Source of the DNA: Agromyces atrinae
GTDB lineage: Bacteria; Actinomycetota; Actinomycetes; Actinomycetales; Microbacteriaceae
DNA: 64,000 bases
Direction of reading: 5' to 3'
NCBI RefSeq assembly: GCF_013407835.1
Contig: NZ_JACCBI010000001.1
Location: 3,348,001 to 3,412,000, forward strand
The notes under the pieces were generated by a model that had not been told where the DNA came from, ran no database searches, and saw only the letters and a list, made by a program, of their open reading frames with translations. The position numbers were made by a program, and so were the translations under genes. This document shows, in pieces, positions 7,620 to 16,106 of this stretch (position 1 is its first letter; every line of letters starts with the position of its first letter).

Positions 7620-8852
7620 GTGACGGTATGGAGCGAGCTGACGGGCCAGGCGGGCGCCATCGCCGTGCTCCGAGCTGCGGCCGTCGTCGCGAGCAGGCGT
7701 ACCGTGACGGATGCCGATGAGCAGGCATCCGGCGACGAATCCGACGCCGCGACGCGTGCCTTCGCGGCCTCCACCCAGCAGATGACCCATTCCTGGCTCA
7801 TCACCGGCCCACCCGGTTCGGGCCGCTCGAACCTCGCCTACGCCTTCGCTTCGGCACTGCTGTCGGGCGACCCCGACGGCGACGAGCGCACGACCGCTCA
7901 GGTCGGAGCCCGTTCCCACCCCGACCTGCAGGTGCTCGCGACCGAGGGTGTGATCATCAAGCGCGACGACGTGCGCGACATCGTGAAGCGCTCGCACTAC
8001 GCGCCCTCCATCGGCCGGCACCGTGTGATCGTCGTCGAAGACGCCGACCGCATGACCGAGCAGACCTCGAACTTCCTCCTCAAAGAGCTCGAAGAACCTC
8101 CTGAGCGCACCGTCTGGATCCTCTGCGCGCCGAGCGAGGCCGACCTCATCCCGACGATCCGCTCGCGCGTGCGCAGTGTTCGCCTCGCCCTGCCCTCGAT
8201 CGCGGACGTCGCCGACCTCTTGGTCCGTCGCGACGGCATCGACCCGATCGTCGCCGAACGTGCCGCGCGCGAGGCGCAGAGCCACATCGGCATGGCCCAC
8301 CGTCTCGCGACGAGCGCCGAGGCGCGTGACCGCAGGCACGAGACGCTGCGCACGACGCTCGCCATCCGCAGCGTCTCGAACGCGGTGAACGCGGCCGCCC
8401 GATTGCTCGCCATCGCGGGCGACGACGCCAAGGCGATCTCTGAACTGCGCGACGCCGAAGAGCGCGACAACGCCCTGCGCTCGCTCGGCATCGCACCCGG
8501 TCAGGCCGTTCCGCCCGCGCTGCGATCACAGCTCAAGGCTCTCGAAGACGATCAGAAGCGCCGGGCCACTCGAAGCCTGCGCGACGGCATCGACCGCATC
8601 CTCGTCGACCTCTCGAGCCTCTACCGCGACATCCTCATGGAGCAGCTCGGCACCGGTGCCGAGCTCGTGAACCGTGAGCTCAGTGCCGAGATCGGCCGCG
8701 CCGCCGAGGGGTCGACATCCGCCGACTCGCTCGCGACGCTCGACGCCATTCAGACCGCACGAACCCGCATCGAGTCGAACGTGGCGCCCACGCTCGCGCT
8801 CGAGGCCATGCTCGTGCAGACCATCCGCCGACCCGACCGAGTGGGAGCATGA
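7620..8852 (+). CDS. holB: DNA polymerase III subunit delta'
   Basis: 410 residues. Clamp-loader subunit of the replicative polymerase. AAA+ core: degenerate P-loop GPPGSGRSN (residues 63-71, Arg in place of Lys), switch region VIIKRDDVRDIVKRSHYAPSIGRHRV, then VVVEDADRMTEQTSNFLLKELEEPP (Walker B/SRC region; the SRC-like site reads SRVRSVRL). The four cysteines that bind zinc in E. coli delta' are not visible: the corresponding stretch reads DGDERTTAQVGARSHPDL. Gene order topA-tmk-holB resembles other actinobacteria. The ATGA overlap couples it to the next gene. Confidence 0.92.
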   Translation: MTVWSELTGQAGAIAVLRAAAVVASRRTVTDADEQASGDESDAATRAFAASTQQMTHSWLITGPPGSGRSNLAYAFASALLSGDPDGDERTTAQVGARSHPDLQVLATEGVIIKRDDVRDIVKRSHYAPSIGRHRVIVVEDADRMTEQTSNFLLKELEEPPERTVWILCAPSEADLIPTIRSRVRSVRLALPSIADVADLLVRRDGIDPIVAERAAREAQSHIGMAHRLATSAEARDRRHETLRTTLAIRSVSNAVNAAARLLAIAGDDAKAISELRDAEERDNALRSLGIAPGQAVPPALRSQLKALEDDQKRRATRSLRDGIDRILVDLSSLYRDILMEQLGTGAELVNRELSAEIGRAAEGSTSADSLATLDAIQTARTRIESNVAPTLALEAMLVQTIRRPDRVGA

Positions 8853-10381
8853 TGCGCCGCACCTCCAAGCTGATCGCCGTGGCGATGGCGGCTGTGATCA
8901 CCCTGGGGCTCTCGGCCTGCATGCCGTTCGATCTGCTTCCCTCGGGGCCGTCGGCCACATCGACGCCGACGGGCGAAGACGTCGACGCGGCTCTCGAGCC
9001 GTTCTACACGCAGGTGCTCGTGTGGGAGTCGTGCGGTGCGAACCAGTGCACGACGGCGACCGCTCCGCTCGACTGGGACGACCCCGCGGCCGGCGAGATC
9101 GAGCTCGCGCTCGTGCGCCAGCCGGCCACGGGCGACAAGGTCGGCTCGCTGCTCGTCAACCCCGGCGGTCCCGGTGGATCGGGCTACGACTTCATCGCCG
9201 ACTCGGTCGACTACGCGACGAGCGAGCGGCTGCAGGAGGCCTACGACGTCGTCGGCTTCGACCCGCGCGGCGTCGGCCGTTCCTCGGCCGTCTCGTGCCT
9301 CGAACCCGCCGAGATGGACGATTACCTCTACGGCATCATCGACGCACCGCGCGGCAGCGACGAGTGGATCGCCGCGGCGCGAGAATCGGCGACGGCATTC
9401 GGTGAGGCCTGCGCCGAGAACACCGGGGCGCTCCTCGGCCAGGTCGACACGATCAGTGCGGCACGCGACATGGACCTGCTGCGCGCCATCCTCGGCGACG
9501 AGAAGCTCAACTTCCTCGGCTACTCGTACGGCACGTTCCTCGGAGCAACGTACGCCGAGCTCTACCCCGAGAAGGTCGGCCGTCTCGTGCTCGACGGAGC
9601 CATCGACCCGGCCGCGACCAACGCCGAGGTGTCGGGGGCGCAGGCCGAAGGCTTCGAGGGGGCGCTCCGCGCCTACCTGACGTTCTGCCTCGACCAGGAC
9701 GAGTGCTCGTTCGACGGCACGGCCGACGAAGCGATGGCGACGGTGCGCGCGCTCCTCGACTCCGTCGCGGCCAACCCGATCCGCGCGACCGACGGGCGCA
9801 TGCTCGGAGCCGACTCGCTGCTCACGGCGATCATCTACCCGCTCTACAGCCAGAGCTCCTGGTACGCGCTCGACTCGCTCTTCGAGTCCGTGTTCGCGGG
9901 TGAGGCCGACTACGCGTTCTACCTCGCCGACCTCTACAACGGTCGTGACGAGTCGGGCCAGTACGTCGACAACTCGACCGAGTCGTTCAGCGCCATCAAC
10001 TGCCTCGACTACGAGTACCAGGACGACGTCGCCGTCATGCGCGAGAAGGCCGCCGCGATCGAAGCGCAGGCGCCGTACATGGGAACCTTCATGACCTACG
10101 GCGACATCGGCTGCGCATCGTGGCCGTACACGGGCGACCGTCCGCGTGCCGAGATCCACGCCGCGGGCGCCGATCCGATCATCGTGATCGGCACGACGAA
10201 CGACCCCGCGACGCCGTACCAGTGGGCTGTCGCGCTCGCCGATCAGCTCGAGAGCGGCCACCTCATCACCTATGAGGGCGAAGGCCACACGGCGTACAAC
10301 AAGTCGAATGCGTGCGTGGACGACGCAGTCGACGCGTACTTCCTCGAGGGCACGGTTCCGGCTTCCGATCCGACGTGTTGA
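8849..10381 (+). CDS. Secreted alpha/beta hydrolase, tripeptidyl aminopeptidase (TAP) type, lipoprotein
   Basis: 510 residues. A lipoprotein signal peptide ends at LGLSACMP. The alpha/beta-hydrolase fold shows the oxyanion motif NPGGPGGSG, nucleophile GYSYGT (Ser226), Asp452 in GTTNDPATP and His480 in GEGHTAYN, giving a complete triad. A TAP-like C-terminal domain is consistent with MEROPS S33 exo-peptidases such as Streptomyces SlpD/TAP. It probably trims peptides outside the membrane. Start is ATG 8849, overlapping the holB stop; an adjacent ATG at 8852 is equally possible. The same neighbour follows holB in related genomes, as I recall. Confidence 0.88.
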   Translation: MMRRTSKLIAVAMAAVITLGLSACMPFDLLPSGPSATSTPTGEDVDAALEPFYTQVLVWESCGANQCTTATAPLDWDDPAAGEIELALVRQPATGDKVGSLLVNPGGPGGSGYDFIADSVDYATSERLQEAYDVVGFDPRGVGRSSAVSCLEPAEMDDYLYGIIDAPRGSDEWIAAARESATAFGEACAENTGALLGQVDTISAARDMDLLRAILGDEKLNFLGYSYGTFLGATYAELYPEKVGRLVLDGAIDPAATNAEVSGAQAEGFEGALRAYLTFCLDQDECSFDGTADEAMATVRALLDSVAANPIRATDGRMLGADSLLTAIIYPLYSQSSWYALDSLFESVFAGEADYAFYLADLYNGRDESGQYVDNSTESFSAINCLDYEYQDDVAVMREKAAAIEAQAPYMGTFMTYGDIGCASWPYTGDRPRAEIHAAGADPIIVIGTTNDPATPYQWAVALADQLESGHLITYEGEGHTAYNKSNACVDDAVDAYFLEGTVPASDPTC

Positions 10382-10481
10382 TGCGTCATCCGACGTCGGG
10401 GGCGCGCGTGTACAAACCGTCCTCGGAAACCCGCTAACATAGTCTCTCGTGCCCATGGCTCCGCCAGCGGATCATGGCCAC

Positions 10482-10557
10482 GCCGCCTTAGCTCAGTCGG
10501 CAGAGCGTCTCACTCGTAATGAGAAGGTCGTGGGTTCGATTCCCACAGGCGGCTCCA
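10482..10557 (+). tRNA. tRNA-Thr (anticodon CGT)
   Basis: A complete cloverleaf: acceptor GCCGCCT (10482-10488) pairs with AGGCGGC (10547-10553), discriminator T, and an encoded CCA (10555-10557). The anticodon stem TCTCA/TGAGA frames loop CTCGTAA, anticodon CGT at 10515-10517. The T-arm GTGGGTTCGATTCCCAC is present. It reads ACG threonine codons. Confidence 0.98.
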
Positions 10558-10560
10558 TCA

Positions 10561-10592
10561 CAGAAGGCCCCGAGTCCACTCGGGGCCTTCTG
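10561..10592 (+). terminator. Terminator after tRNA-Thr
   Basis: A perfect 14-bp stem, CAGAAGGCCCCGAG and CTCGGGGCCTTCTG, with a TCCA loop, begins three bases after the tRNA. Confidence 0.85.
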
Positions 10593-10726
10593 TCGTTCTC
10601 GCTCCTGCCGCTTCGCCTGCCGTTCCGCGGATGTCGCGCCGACACGCCGCGCGAATCGAGGCCTTGCCCGGGGCGTCGCTCGTGCATCCGCACGAACGGC
10701 AGCAGTGTCGGGCTCCGAGCGCGGCC

Positions 10727-10732
10727 TAGAGT
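10727..10732 (+). promoter_or_regulatory. Leaderless -10 box of the BASS-type carrier
   Basis: TAGAGT ends six bases before GTG 10739. Confidence 0.5.
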
Positions 10733-10738
10733 GGGGGC

Positions 10739-11722
10739 GTGACCGTCGCCTCCCCGCCGCGTGGCCCCGTCGGCTGGATGGAGCGGCGTCAGATCGCCCT
10801 CTACCTCGCGGCCATCGCGCTCGGCGCGGGCATCGGCCTCGTGCTTCCGGGGTCCGAGCACCTCGAGGTGGCCATCACGCCCGTGCTCGGCCTGCTGCTC
10901 TTCGCCACGTTCCTCGCCGTTCCGTTCGCGTCGCTCGGGCGGGCGCTCCGTGACGTGCGGTTCCTCGGCGCCGTGCTCGTGCTGAACTTCCTCATCGTTC
11001 CCATCGTCGCCTTCGGGCTGTCGCGTTTCGTGAGCGGCGATCCCGGCCTCGTCTTCGGCGTGCTCCTCGTGCTGCTCACGCCGTGCATCGACTACGTGAT
11101 CGTCTTCACGGGTCTCGCGGGCGGCGCGGCGACGAGGCTCCTCGCGGCGACGCCGCTGCTGATGATCGCCCAGATGCTCCTGCTGCCCGTCTACCTCGTG
11201 ACGTTCATCGGGGCCGAGGGCGTCGCCATGATGGACGTCGAGCCCTTCGTCGTCGCGTTCGTCTCCCTCATCGTGCTGCCGCTCGCTGCGGCCGCCGCGG
11301 TACAGGCCCTCGCCCGTCGATACCGTGCGGCGCGAGCCGTGGAGTCGACGATGGGCGCGCTCATGGTCCCGCTCATGATGGCGACACTCGCCGTGGTCGT
11401 CGCGTCGCAGATCGCCGCCGTGTCGAATGCGCTCGGCTCGCTCCTCGTCACCGTGCCGATCTTCATCGCGTTCGCGATCGTCATGGTGCCGCTCGGCGAC
11501 GTGACCGGCCGTCTCTTCGGGGTCGATACCCCCGCGCGTCGAGCTGTCGTCTTCAGCGGTGCGACGCGGAACTCGCTCGTGGTTCTCCCGCTCGCGCTCG
11601 CGGCGCCCGATACCTTCGCGATCGCGCCGACCGTCGTCGTCACCCAGACCCTCGTCGAGCTCGTCGCGATGGTCGTCTTCGTCCGCGTCATCCCGGCTCT
11701 CATTCGATCGTCGCCGGAATAG
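10739..11722 (+). CDS. Arsenic-resistance / bile-acid-symporter (BASS) family membrane transporter
   Basis: 327 residues with about ten hydrophobic segments. The motif LLVLLTPCIDYVIVFTGLAGG resembles the conserved cysteine segment of ACR3/BASS carriers annotated as arsenic resistance proteins, which extrude arsenite or move organic anions across the membrane. The second half contains SGATRNSLVVLPLALA, typical of the SBF fold. No arsR, arsC or other arsenic gene is nearby, so the substrate is not established. GTG 10739 follows a -10 box at leaderless spacing. Confidence 0.7.
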   Translation: MTVASPPRGPVGWMERRQIALYLAAIALGAGIGLVLPGSEHLEVAITPVLGLLLFATFLAVPFASLGRALRDVRFLGAVLVLNFLIVPIVAFGLSRFVSGDPGLVFGVLLVLLTPCIDYVIVFTGLAGGAATRLLAATPLLMIAQMLLLPVYLVTFIGAEGVAMMDVEPFVVAFVSLIVLPLAAAAAVQALARRYRAARAVESTMGALMVPLMMATLAVVVASQIAAVSNALGSLLVTVPIFIAFAIVMVPLGDVTGRLFGVDTPARRAVVFSGATRNSLVVLPLALAAPDTFAIAPTVVVTQTLVELVAMVVFVRVIPALIRSSPE

Positions 11723-11775
11723 TCGAGCATTTTTCACTCGCGTGTCAAGCCCTGTTGCGCGGTCAGACACGGCAG

Positions 11776-11781
11776 TAGCGT
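11776..11781 (+). promoter_or_regulatory. Possible promoter of an orphan RNA
   Basis: TAGCGT is preceded by TTGCGC at 11755-11760 (15-base spacer). It would start a transcript near 11788 that enters the structured region at 11825-11936. Confidence 0.3.
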
Positions 11782-11787
11782 GAAGTA

Positions 11788-11936
11788 TCCGAGCGGCATC
11801 CTGCTGGAGGTGAGCCGCCGGCACGTCGTGGAGGGCCCGCGGCGTTCCCGAATCCGGGAGCGACCACGTCGACCCTCCACGACACACACGACGGCCTTAA
11901 CGGGCGAACGGGTCCCGGCATTGCCGGGACCCGTTC
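11788..11936 (+). ncRNA. Candidate structured RNA of unknown family
   Basis: This gap contains a perfect 11-bp inverted repeat (GTCGTGGAGGG at 11825-11835 with CCCTCCACGAC at 11873-11883). It encloses a second stem (CGTTCCCG/CGGGAGCG, loop AATC) and is followed by a strong terminator. A promoter-like pair lies upstream. No coding frame here looks real. It may be an independent small RNA or merely terminator structure of the flanking convergent genes; I do not recognise an Rfam family. Confidence 0.35.
11906..11936. terminator. Bidirectional terminator
   Basis: A 15-bp stem GAACGGGTCCCGGCA / TGCCGGGACCCGTTC lies between a rightward gene (stop 11722) and a leftward gene (stop 11951). It can serve both strands. 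Confidence 0.75.
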
Positions 11937-11950
11937 GACGACGACTGGAG

Positions 11951-12181
11951 TCAGTTGTCGCGAAGCTCTTCCTTGACCTCGTTGCGCGCCTTGACGGAGT
12001 CGCGCTCGGCCTCAGCCTTCTTGATCTCGGCCTCGGCCTGAGCTTCGGTCTTCTTGACCTCGGCTTCGGCCTTCGCCTCGTCGACCTTGTCGCGGGCACG
12101 ATCCACGCCGTCTTCTACGACACGACCGACCTTCTCGGCGCCGGCCTTGACGGTCTCTTTTGCATCGTCCAGAAAGCCCAT
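11951..12181 (-). CDS. Small helical LEA-like / stress-type protein
   Basis: 76 residues, MGFLDDAKETVKAGAEKV then a long run of Lys/Glu/Ala heptad-like helix (KVDEAKAEAEVKKTEAQAEA). No hydrophobic membrane segment is present, so it is soluble and probably a single amphipathic helix or coiled coil. It resembles small LEA-like or Rv0909-antitoxin-like proteins only in composition. AAGGGA lies upstream of the ATG. It is divergent from the Gfo/Idh gene. Function unknown. Confidence 0.7.
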   Translation of the reverse strand: MGFLDDAKETVKAGAEKVGRVVEDGVDRARDKVDEAKAEAEVKKTEAQAEAEIKKAEAERDSVKARNEVKEELRDN

Positions 12182-12295
12182 GACATTCCCTTCTCTCCGC
12201 ACCGCGCCTGCGGCGACATCGTTTCCACGATAGGCGCGGGTGCACCGCCGCAGCAGGGGGTTTACATCGATCCTGTGGTGTGCAAACCGCGCCGC

Positions 12296-12301
12296 TAGGC
12301 T
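12296..12301 (+). promoter_or_regulatory. Leaderless -10 box of the Gfo/Idh gene
   Basis: TAGGCT ends six bases before ATG 12308. Confidence 0.55.
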
Positions 12302-12307
12302 GGCTCC

Positions 12308-13288
12308 ATGACACTTCGATGGGGAATTCTGGCCACGGGCGGCATCGCCCACGCGTTCACGAACGATCTGAAGCTGAACGGCCTGACGGTTCAGGCCGTC
12401 GGCTCGCGCCGCGCCGAGGCCGCCGAGGCCTTCGCGACGGAATTCGGCATTCCGAACGTGCACTCGAGCTACGAAGCCCTCGCCGCCGACCCCGAGGTCG
12501 ACATCGTCTACATCGCGACGCCGCACCCGCTGCACGCCGAGAACGCGATCCTCATGCTGAACGGCGGCAAGCACGTTCTCGTCGAGAAGCCCTTCACCCT
12601 CACGGGGGCCGAAGCCGCCGCGGTGCGCGATCTCGCCGCCGAGAAGGGCCTCCTCGCGCTCGAAGCGATGTGGACCCGCTACCTGCCGCACATGGTGCGC
12701 ATCCGCGAGATCATCGCGGCGGGCACCCTCGGCGAAGTGCGCACGCTCCTCGCCGACCACACGCAGGACATCTCCGACGACCCGTCGCACCGACTGAACG
12801 ACCTCGCCCTCGGCGGTGGTGCACTCCTCGACCTCGGCATCTACCCGGTCTCGTTCGCGTGGGACCTCTTCGGAGCCCCCGAGTCGATCCTCGCCGACGC
12901 GCGCTTCAAGGCGACGGGCGCCGACGCGCAGGTCGCGACGATCTTCGGCTACTCGGGCGGACGCCTCGCGACGACCCTCTCGGCGAGCGACACGAAGGGC
13001 CCGAACACCGCCTCGGTGCTCGGCACCGACGCCCGCATCGACATCGACGAGGTCTGGTACACGCCGACCACCTTCCGGGTCATCGGCTCCGACGGCTCCG
13101 TCCTCGAGTCGTTCGCGTCGGAGGTCACGGGCCGGGGCATGCACTTCCAGGCGCTCGCCGCCGAGAAGCTCGTCGCCGACGGAGACCTGCGCGGAGGCGC
13201 GCTCCCGATCGACGAGAGCGTCGCCATCATGGAATCGCTCGACGAGATCCGTCGCATCATCGGGCTCGTGTACCCCAGCGAGCGGTGA
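12308..13288 (+). CDS. Gfo/Idh/MocA-family NAD(P)-dependent oxidoreductase
   Basis: 326 residues. The Rossmann nucleotide-binding start GILATGGIAHAF (residues 6-17) is followed by SSYEALAADPEVDIVYIATPHPLH and the family motif VEKPF (about residue 97). The C-terminal half has the substrate-binding alpha/beta domain with LLDLGIYPVSFAWDLFG. Members oxidise or reduce sugars, inositols or trans-dihydrodiols in the cytosol. The substrate cannot be predicted from context because it stands alone with its own promoter. Confidence 0.88.
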   Translation: MTLRWGILATGGIAHAFTNDLKLNGLTVQAVGSRRAEAAEAFATEFGIPNVHSSYEALAADPEVDIVYIATPHPLHAENAILMLNGGKHVLVEKPFTLTGAEAAAVRDLAAEKGLLALEAMWTRYLPHMVRIREIIAAGTLGEVRTLLADHTQDISDDPSHRLNDLALGGGALLDLGIYPVSFAWDLFGAPESILADARFKATGADAQVATIFGYSGGRLATTLSASDTKGPNTASVLGTDARIDIDEVWYTPTTFRVIGSDGSVLESFASEVTGRGMHFQALAAEKLVADGDLRGGALPIDESVAIMESLDEIRRIIGLVYPSER

Positions 13289-13358
13289 CCCCGGGGTCGA
13301 CCCGGAGAGCGACCCTGATTCATCCCTGAGATGGATGCCGCCCGTCGGTGCGCCTCGT

Positions 13359-13364
13359 TAGGCT
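13359..13364 (+). promoter_or_regulatory. -10 box upstream of the export cluster
   Basis: TAGGCT at 13359-13364 would give a leader of about 75 bases before the GTG at 13446, which has its own Shine-Dalgarno. Confidence 0.4.
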
Positions 13365-13445
13365 CGACCCCGGGCGCCGGCGGAACGGCCGCGTCCGATG
13401 GCAAGAACCGGCTCGTTCCGGTTCGATCGATCCTGGGGGAACTCC

Positions 13446-14435
13446 GTGCGACTCATCCGACCGCTTACCTTCTCAGCTCTCGCCGTGGCTTCGGCGCTCG
13501 TCCTGGCGGGCTGCTCGTCGCCGGGCGGAAGCGGCACCGACGGCGAACTGTCGTGGGAGGACAGCCCGCTGTCGAAGTACCTCGAGCCCGTCAACGGCGG
13601 CGCAGCGTTCGACGAAGACGCGTGGGCCGAGCAGCAGAAGAAGAGCGAAGAGCTCGTCGCCGCGTGCATGTCCGACGAGGGCTTCGAGTACAAGCCCGTC
13701 GACCAGTCGCAGGGCGTCATGATGACCTCCGAGGACTTCGAGGACCAGAACACCGAAGAGTGGGTCGCTGCGAACGGCTGGGGCATGGTCCAGACGCAGG
13801 CCGACATCGAGAAGATGCAGTCCGAGAGTGAGGGCGAGGAGTTCGTCGACCCCAACCAGGAGTACGTCGAGTCGCTGTCGGCGACCGAGCAGGAGGCCTA
13901 CTACGCCACGCTCTACGGTGTTCCGCCCGCTGAGGAGGAGCTCGGCGAAGACGGATCGTACGAGTACAACTGGGAGACCGCCGGCTGCCAGGGCGCCGCT
14001 CAGCACGAAGTGCAGGGCGACACCAACTACTGGGAGGACGAGGAGTTCGCACCGCTCGTCGAGTCGATGGGCGCGATGTGGGAAGACCTGCAGAAGCGCC
14101 CCGAGATCGTCGAACTCGACGCGAAGTGGTCGGACTGCATGGCCGACGCCGGCTACGCCGACCTGAAGACGCGCTCGGAGGCGAGCATGGGCATCTCCGA
14201 AGAGATGAACGCGCTCTACGAGGAGTCGCAGGGCGAGCAGATCGACGACGCCGTGTTGAAGGAGCTCAAGGAGCGCGAGATCGACATGGCGCTCGCCGAC
14301 TTCCGCTGCGCGAAGGACCTCGACTACAACAACGTGCAGCTCACGGCTCAGTTCGCTCAGGAAGAGCAGTTCATCGAAGACCACAAGGCCGAGCTCGACG
14401 CGCTCGTCGCTGCGTACTCGACGGGTAAGAAGTAG
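13446..14435 (+). CDS. Acidic lipoprotein with repeated Cys motifs, partner of an ABC export cluster
   Basis: 329 residues. The signal peptide ends in the lipobox LVLAGCSS, so the protein is anchored outside the membrane. The mature part is very acidic and rich in Tyr/Trp. It carries AACMSDEGFEY and SDCMADAGYAD (C-M-x3-G-aromatic) plus single cysteines in ETAGCQGAA and DFRCAKDL, suggesting two disulfides. No catalytic domain was recognised. GTG 13446 has TGGGGGA five bases upstream; the longer frame from ATG 13398 adds no signal sequence. It is followed at once by the adaptor, ATPase and permease genes, so it is probably an accessory of that exporter. Confidence 0.75.
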   Translation: MRLIRPLTFSALAVASALVLAGCSSPGGSGTDGELSWEDSPLSKYLEPVNGGAAFDEDAWAEQQKKSEELVAACMSDEGFEYKPVDQSQGVMMTSEDFEDQNTEEWVAANGWGMVQTQADIEKMQSESEGEEFVDPNQEYVESLSATEQEAYYATLYGVPPAEEELGEDGSYEYNWETAGCQGAAQHEVQGDTNYWEDEEFAPLVESMGAMWEDLQKRPEIVELDAKWSDCMADAGYADLKTRSEASMGISEEMNALYEESQGEQIDDAVLKELKEREIDMALADFRCAKDLDYNNVQLTAQFAQEEQFIEDHKAELDALVAAYSTGKK

Positions 14436-16106
14436 GTGGTGAGGCGGTCGCGCGGCGAGAGCGCCGACAGCCCCGCATCGACCGGAGGGGATGACTCCGG
14501 CCTCGACGGTCTCGGTGTGACCACCGTCATCGAGGGCGAGGGCGAGGGCGAGGGCGAGGGCGAGGGCGAGGGCGAGGGCGAGGGCGAGGGCGAGTCCGCT
14601 GCGACCGAGGCGGCGCTGAAGCCCGACCCGGCCGTGTCGGGATGGCGCCGCGTGCTGCAGGGCAATCGCGTCCTGTGGGTGCTCGCAGCCGTCGCGATCG
14701 TCTCGCTCATCGCCGGTGTCGGCGTGAGCTTCCTCATCGTCTCGCCCGGTCAGGCCGCGGCCGACGCCGCAGCGCCCGAACCGGGGCTCATCACCGTGCC
14801 CATCGAGAGCCGTGAACTCTCGAACGACGTCACGATCCGCGGCGACGCGGCGTTCGCCGACGCCGTAGAGGTCAAGATCGAGACCGGCAGTCTCGGTGGC
14901 CCTGCGGTCGTCACGGGTCGCGTGCCCGAGGTCGGGGCGACGTTCGAACCGACATCCGTCGCCCTCGAGGTGACCGGCCGGCCCGTCATCGTGCTGCCGG
15001 GCGACCTGCCCGCGTACCGCACGTTGAGCGTCGGTCTCTCTGGCCCTGACGTGCTGCAGCTGAAGGCCGCCCTCGTGTCAATTGGCATCGACGTCGGCGA
15101 CCCGTCGTCGGCGACGTTCGACTCGGCGACGGCGTCTGCCGTCGCGGCCCTCTACGACCGGGTCGGCTACCCGACCCCGGACGCGCCCGAGGGCACGGCC
15201 GAGGCCGTTCGTGGTGCGCGTGACGGCGTGCGCGCGGCCGAGGACGGTGTCGCGAGTGCGCGGCGTGCGCTCGCCCAGGCTCAGGCCGGCCCGAGCAATG
15301 CCGAGCGCATCGAGCAGGACAACCTCGTGCGGGCCGCCGAACGCGCGCTCGCCGAGGCGAAGGCCGGCAAGGGGCAGCTCTCCGTCGCCGATGCCGAGGA
15401 CCAGCTGCGGCTCGCTCAGGCCCGCCGCGACGAAGCCCTCGCCCCGCGCGACGCGAGTGACGCGCAGAGTTCGCTCGACGCCGCCTACGCCGGTCTCGAC
15501 GCCGCGAACGAGGTGCTCGCCGATGCGTCGGACTCGACCCTCGCGTTCCTGCCCGCGAGCGAGGTGCTCTACCTCTCGGCGCTGCCGCGACGTGTCGACG
15601 AAGTGAAGGTCGAACGCGGCACGATCCTCCAGGCCGCCGCGATGCTCGTCTCGGGCGCGACGCTCACGATCAACGCGTCCGCCGCCGAGAGCGACGCGAA
15701 GCTGCTCGAGGTCGGTGCTGTGGCGTCCTTCGCTCTCCCCGACGGAACCGAGATGGCGGCGACGATCTCGTCGGTCGCACCGCGGAAGGCCGAGGCGGGC
15801 TCGGGCTCCGGCCCGCGCTACGACGTCGTGCTCGCGCCCACCGATCCGACGCCCGAACAGGTCGAACAGCTGCGCGGTCAGAACGTGCGCGTGAGCATCT
15901 CGATCGGCTCGACCGACGGCGCCGTGCTCGCGGTTCCGCTCGCCGCCCTCACCGCGGGGCCCGGCGGGGAATCCCGCGTCGAGGTCGCCGGTGACGACGA
16001 CGAGAAGACTCGGCTCGTCGAGGTGACCACGGGTCTCGCGGCCGAGGGCTTCGTCGAGATCACGGGCGACATCCGTGAGGGCGAACTCGTCGTGGTCGGT
16101 CGATGA
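14436..16106 (+). CDS. Periplasmic-adaptor-like membrane protein (HlyD/MacA type with peptidoglycan-binding-like segment)
   Basis: 556 residues. An N-terminal cytoplasmic tail contains ten Glu-Gly repeats, then one membrane helix (VLWVLAAVAIVSLIAGVGVSFLIV). The extracytoplasmic part begins with a lipoyl-like beta domain, a peptidoglycan-binding-1-like segment (LSVGLSGPDVLQLKAALVSIGI), a long Ala/Glu/Arg coiled coil (GARDGVRAAEDGVASARRAL) and a beta-barrel region typical of RND/MacA adaptors. It would link the ABC pump to the wall. The gene starts immediately after the lipoprotein stop and overlaps the ATPase gene by four bases (ATGA). Confidence 0.82.
   Translation: MVRRSRGESADSPASTGGDDSGLDGLGVTTVIEGEGEGEGEGEGEGEGEGEGESAATEAALKPDPAVSGWRRVLQGNRVLWVLAAVAIVSLIAGVGVSFLIVSPGQAAADAAAPEPGLITVPIESRELSNDVTIRGDAAFADAVEVKIETGSLGGPAVVTGRVPEVGATFEPTSVALEVTGRPVIVLPGDLPAYRTLSVGLSGPDVLQLKAALVSIGIDVGDPSSATFDSATASAVAALYDRVGYPTPDAPEGTAEAVRGARDGVRAAEDGVASARRALAQAQAGPSNAERIEQDNLVRAAERALAEAKAGKGQLSVADAEDQLRLAQARRDEALAPRDASDAQSSLDAAYAGLDAANEVLADASDSTLAFLPASEVLYLSALPRRVDEVKVERGTILQAAAMLVSGATLTINASAAESDAKLLEVGAVASFALPDGTEMAATISSVAPRKAEAGSGSGPRYDVVLAPTDPTPEQVEQLRGQNVRVSISIGSTDGAVLAVPLAALTAGPGGESRVEVAGDDDEKTRLVEVTTGLAAEGFVEITGDIREGELVVVGR
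14532..14594 (+). repeat. Hexanucleotide tandem repeat (GAGGGC)10
   Basis: Ten uninterrupted GAGGGC units plus a trailing GAG encode (Glu-Gly)10-Glu in the cytoplasmic tail of the adaptor. Copy-number change would keep the frame. Confidence 0.95.

Noticed and set aside
10739..11722. Arsenic-resistance island
   Set aside because: Only the carrier gene is present; no arsR/arsC neighbours, so an island is not supported.
11780..12298. 172-codon frame over the possible orphan RNA and the small helical gene
   Set aside because: Start lies inside the -10-like box, no recognisable protein, antisense to the 76-residue gene.
14532..14594. CRISPR-like or minisatellite array
   Set aside because: Units are contiguous hexamers with no spacers and are part of a coding frame.
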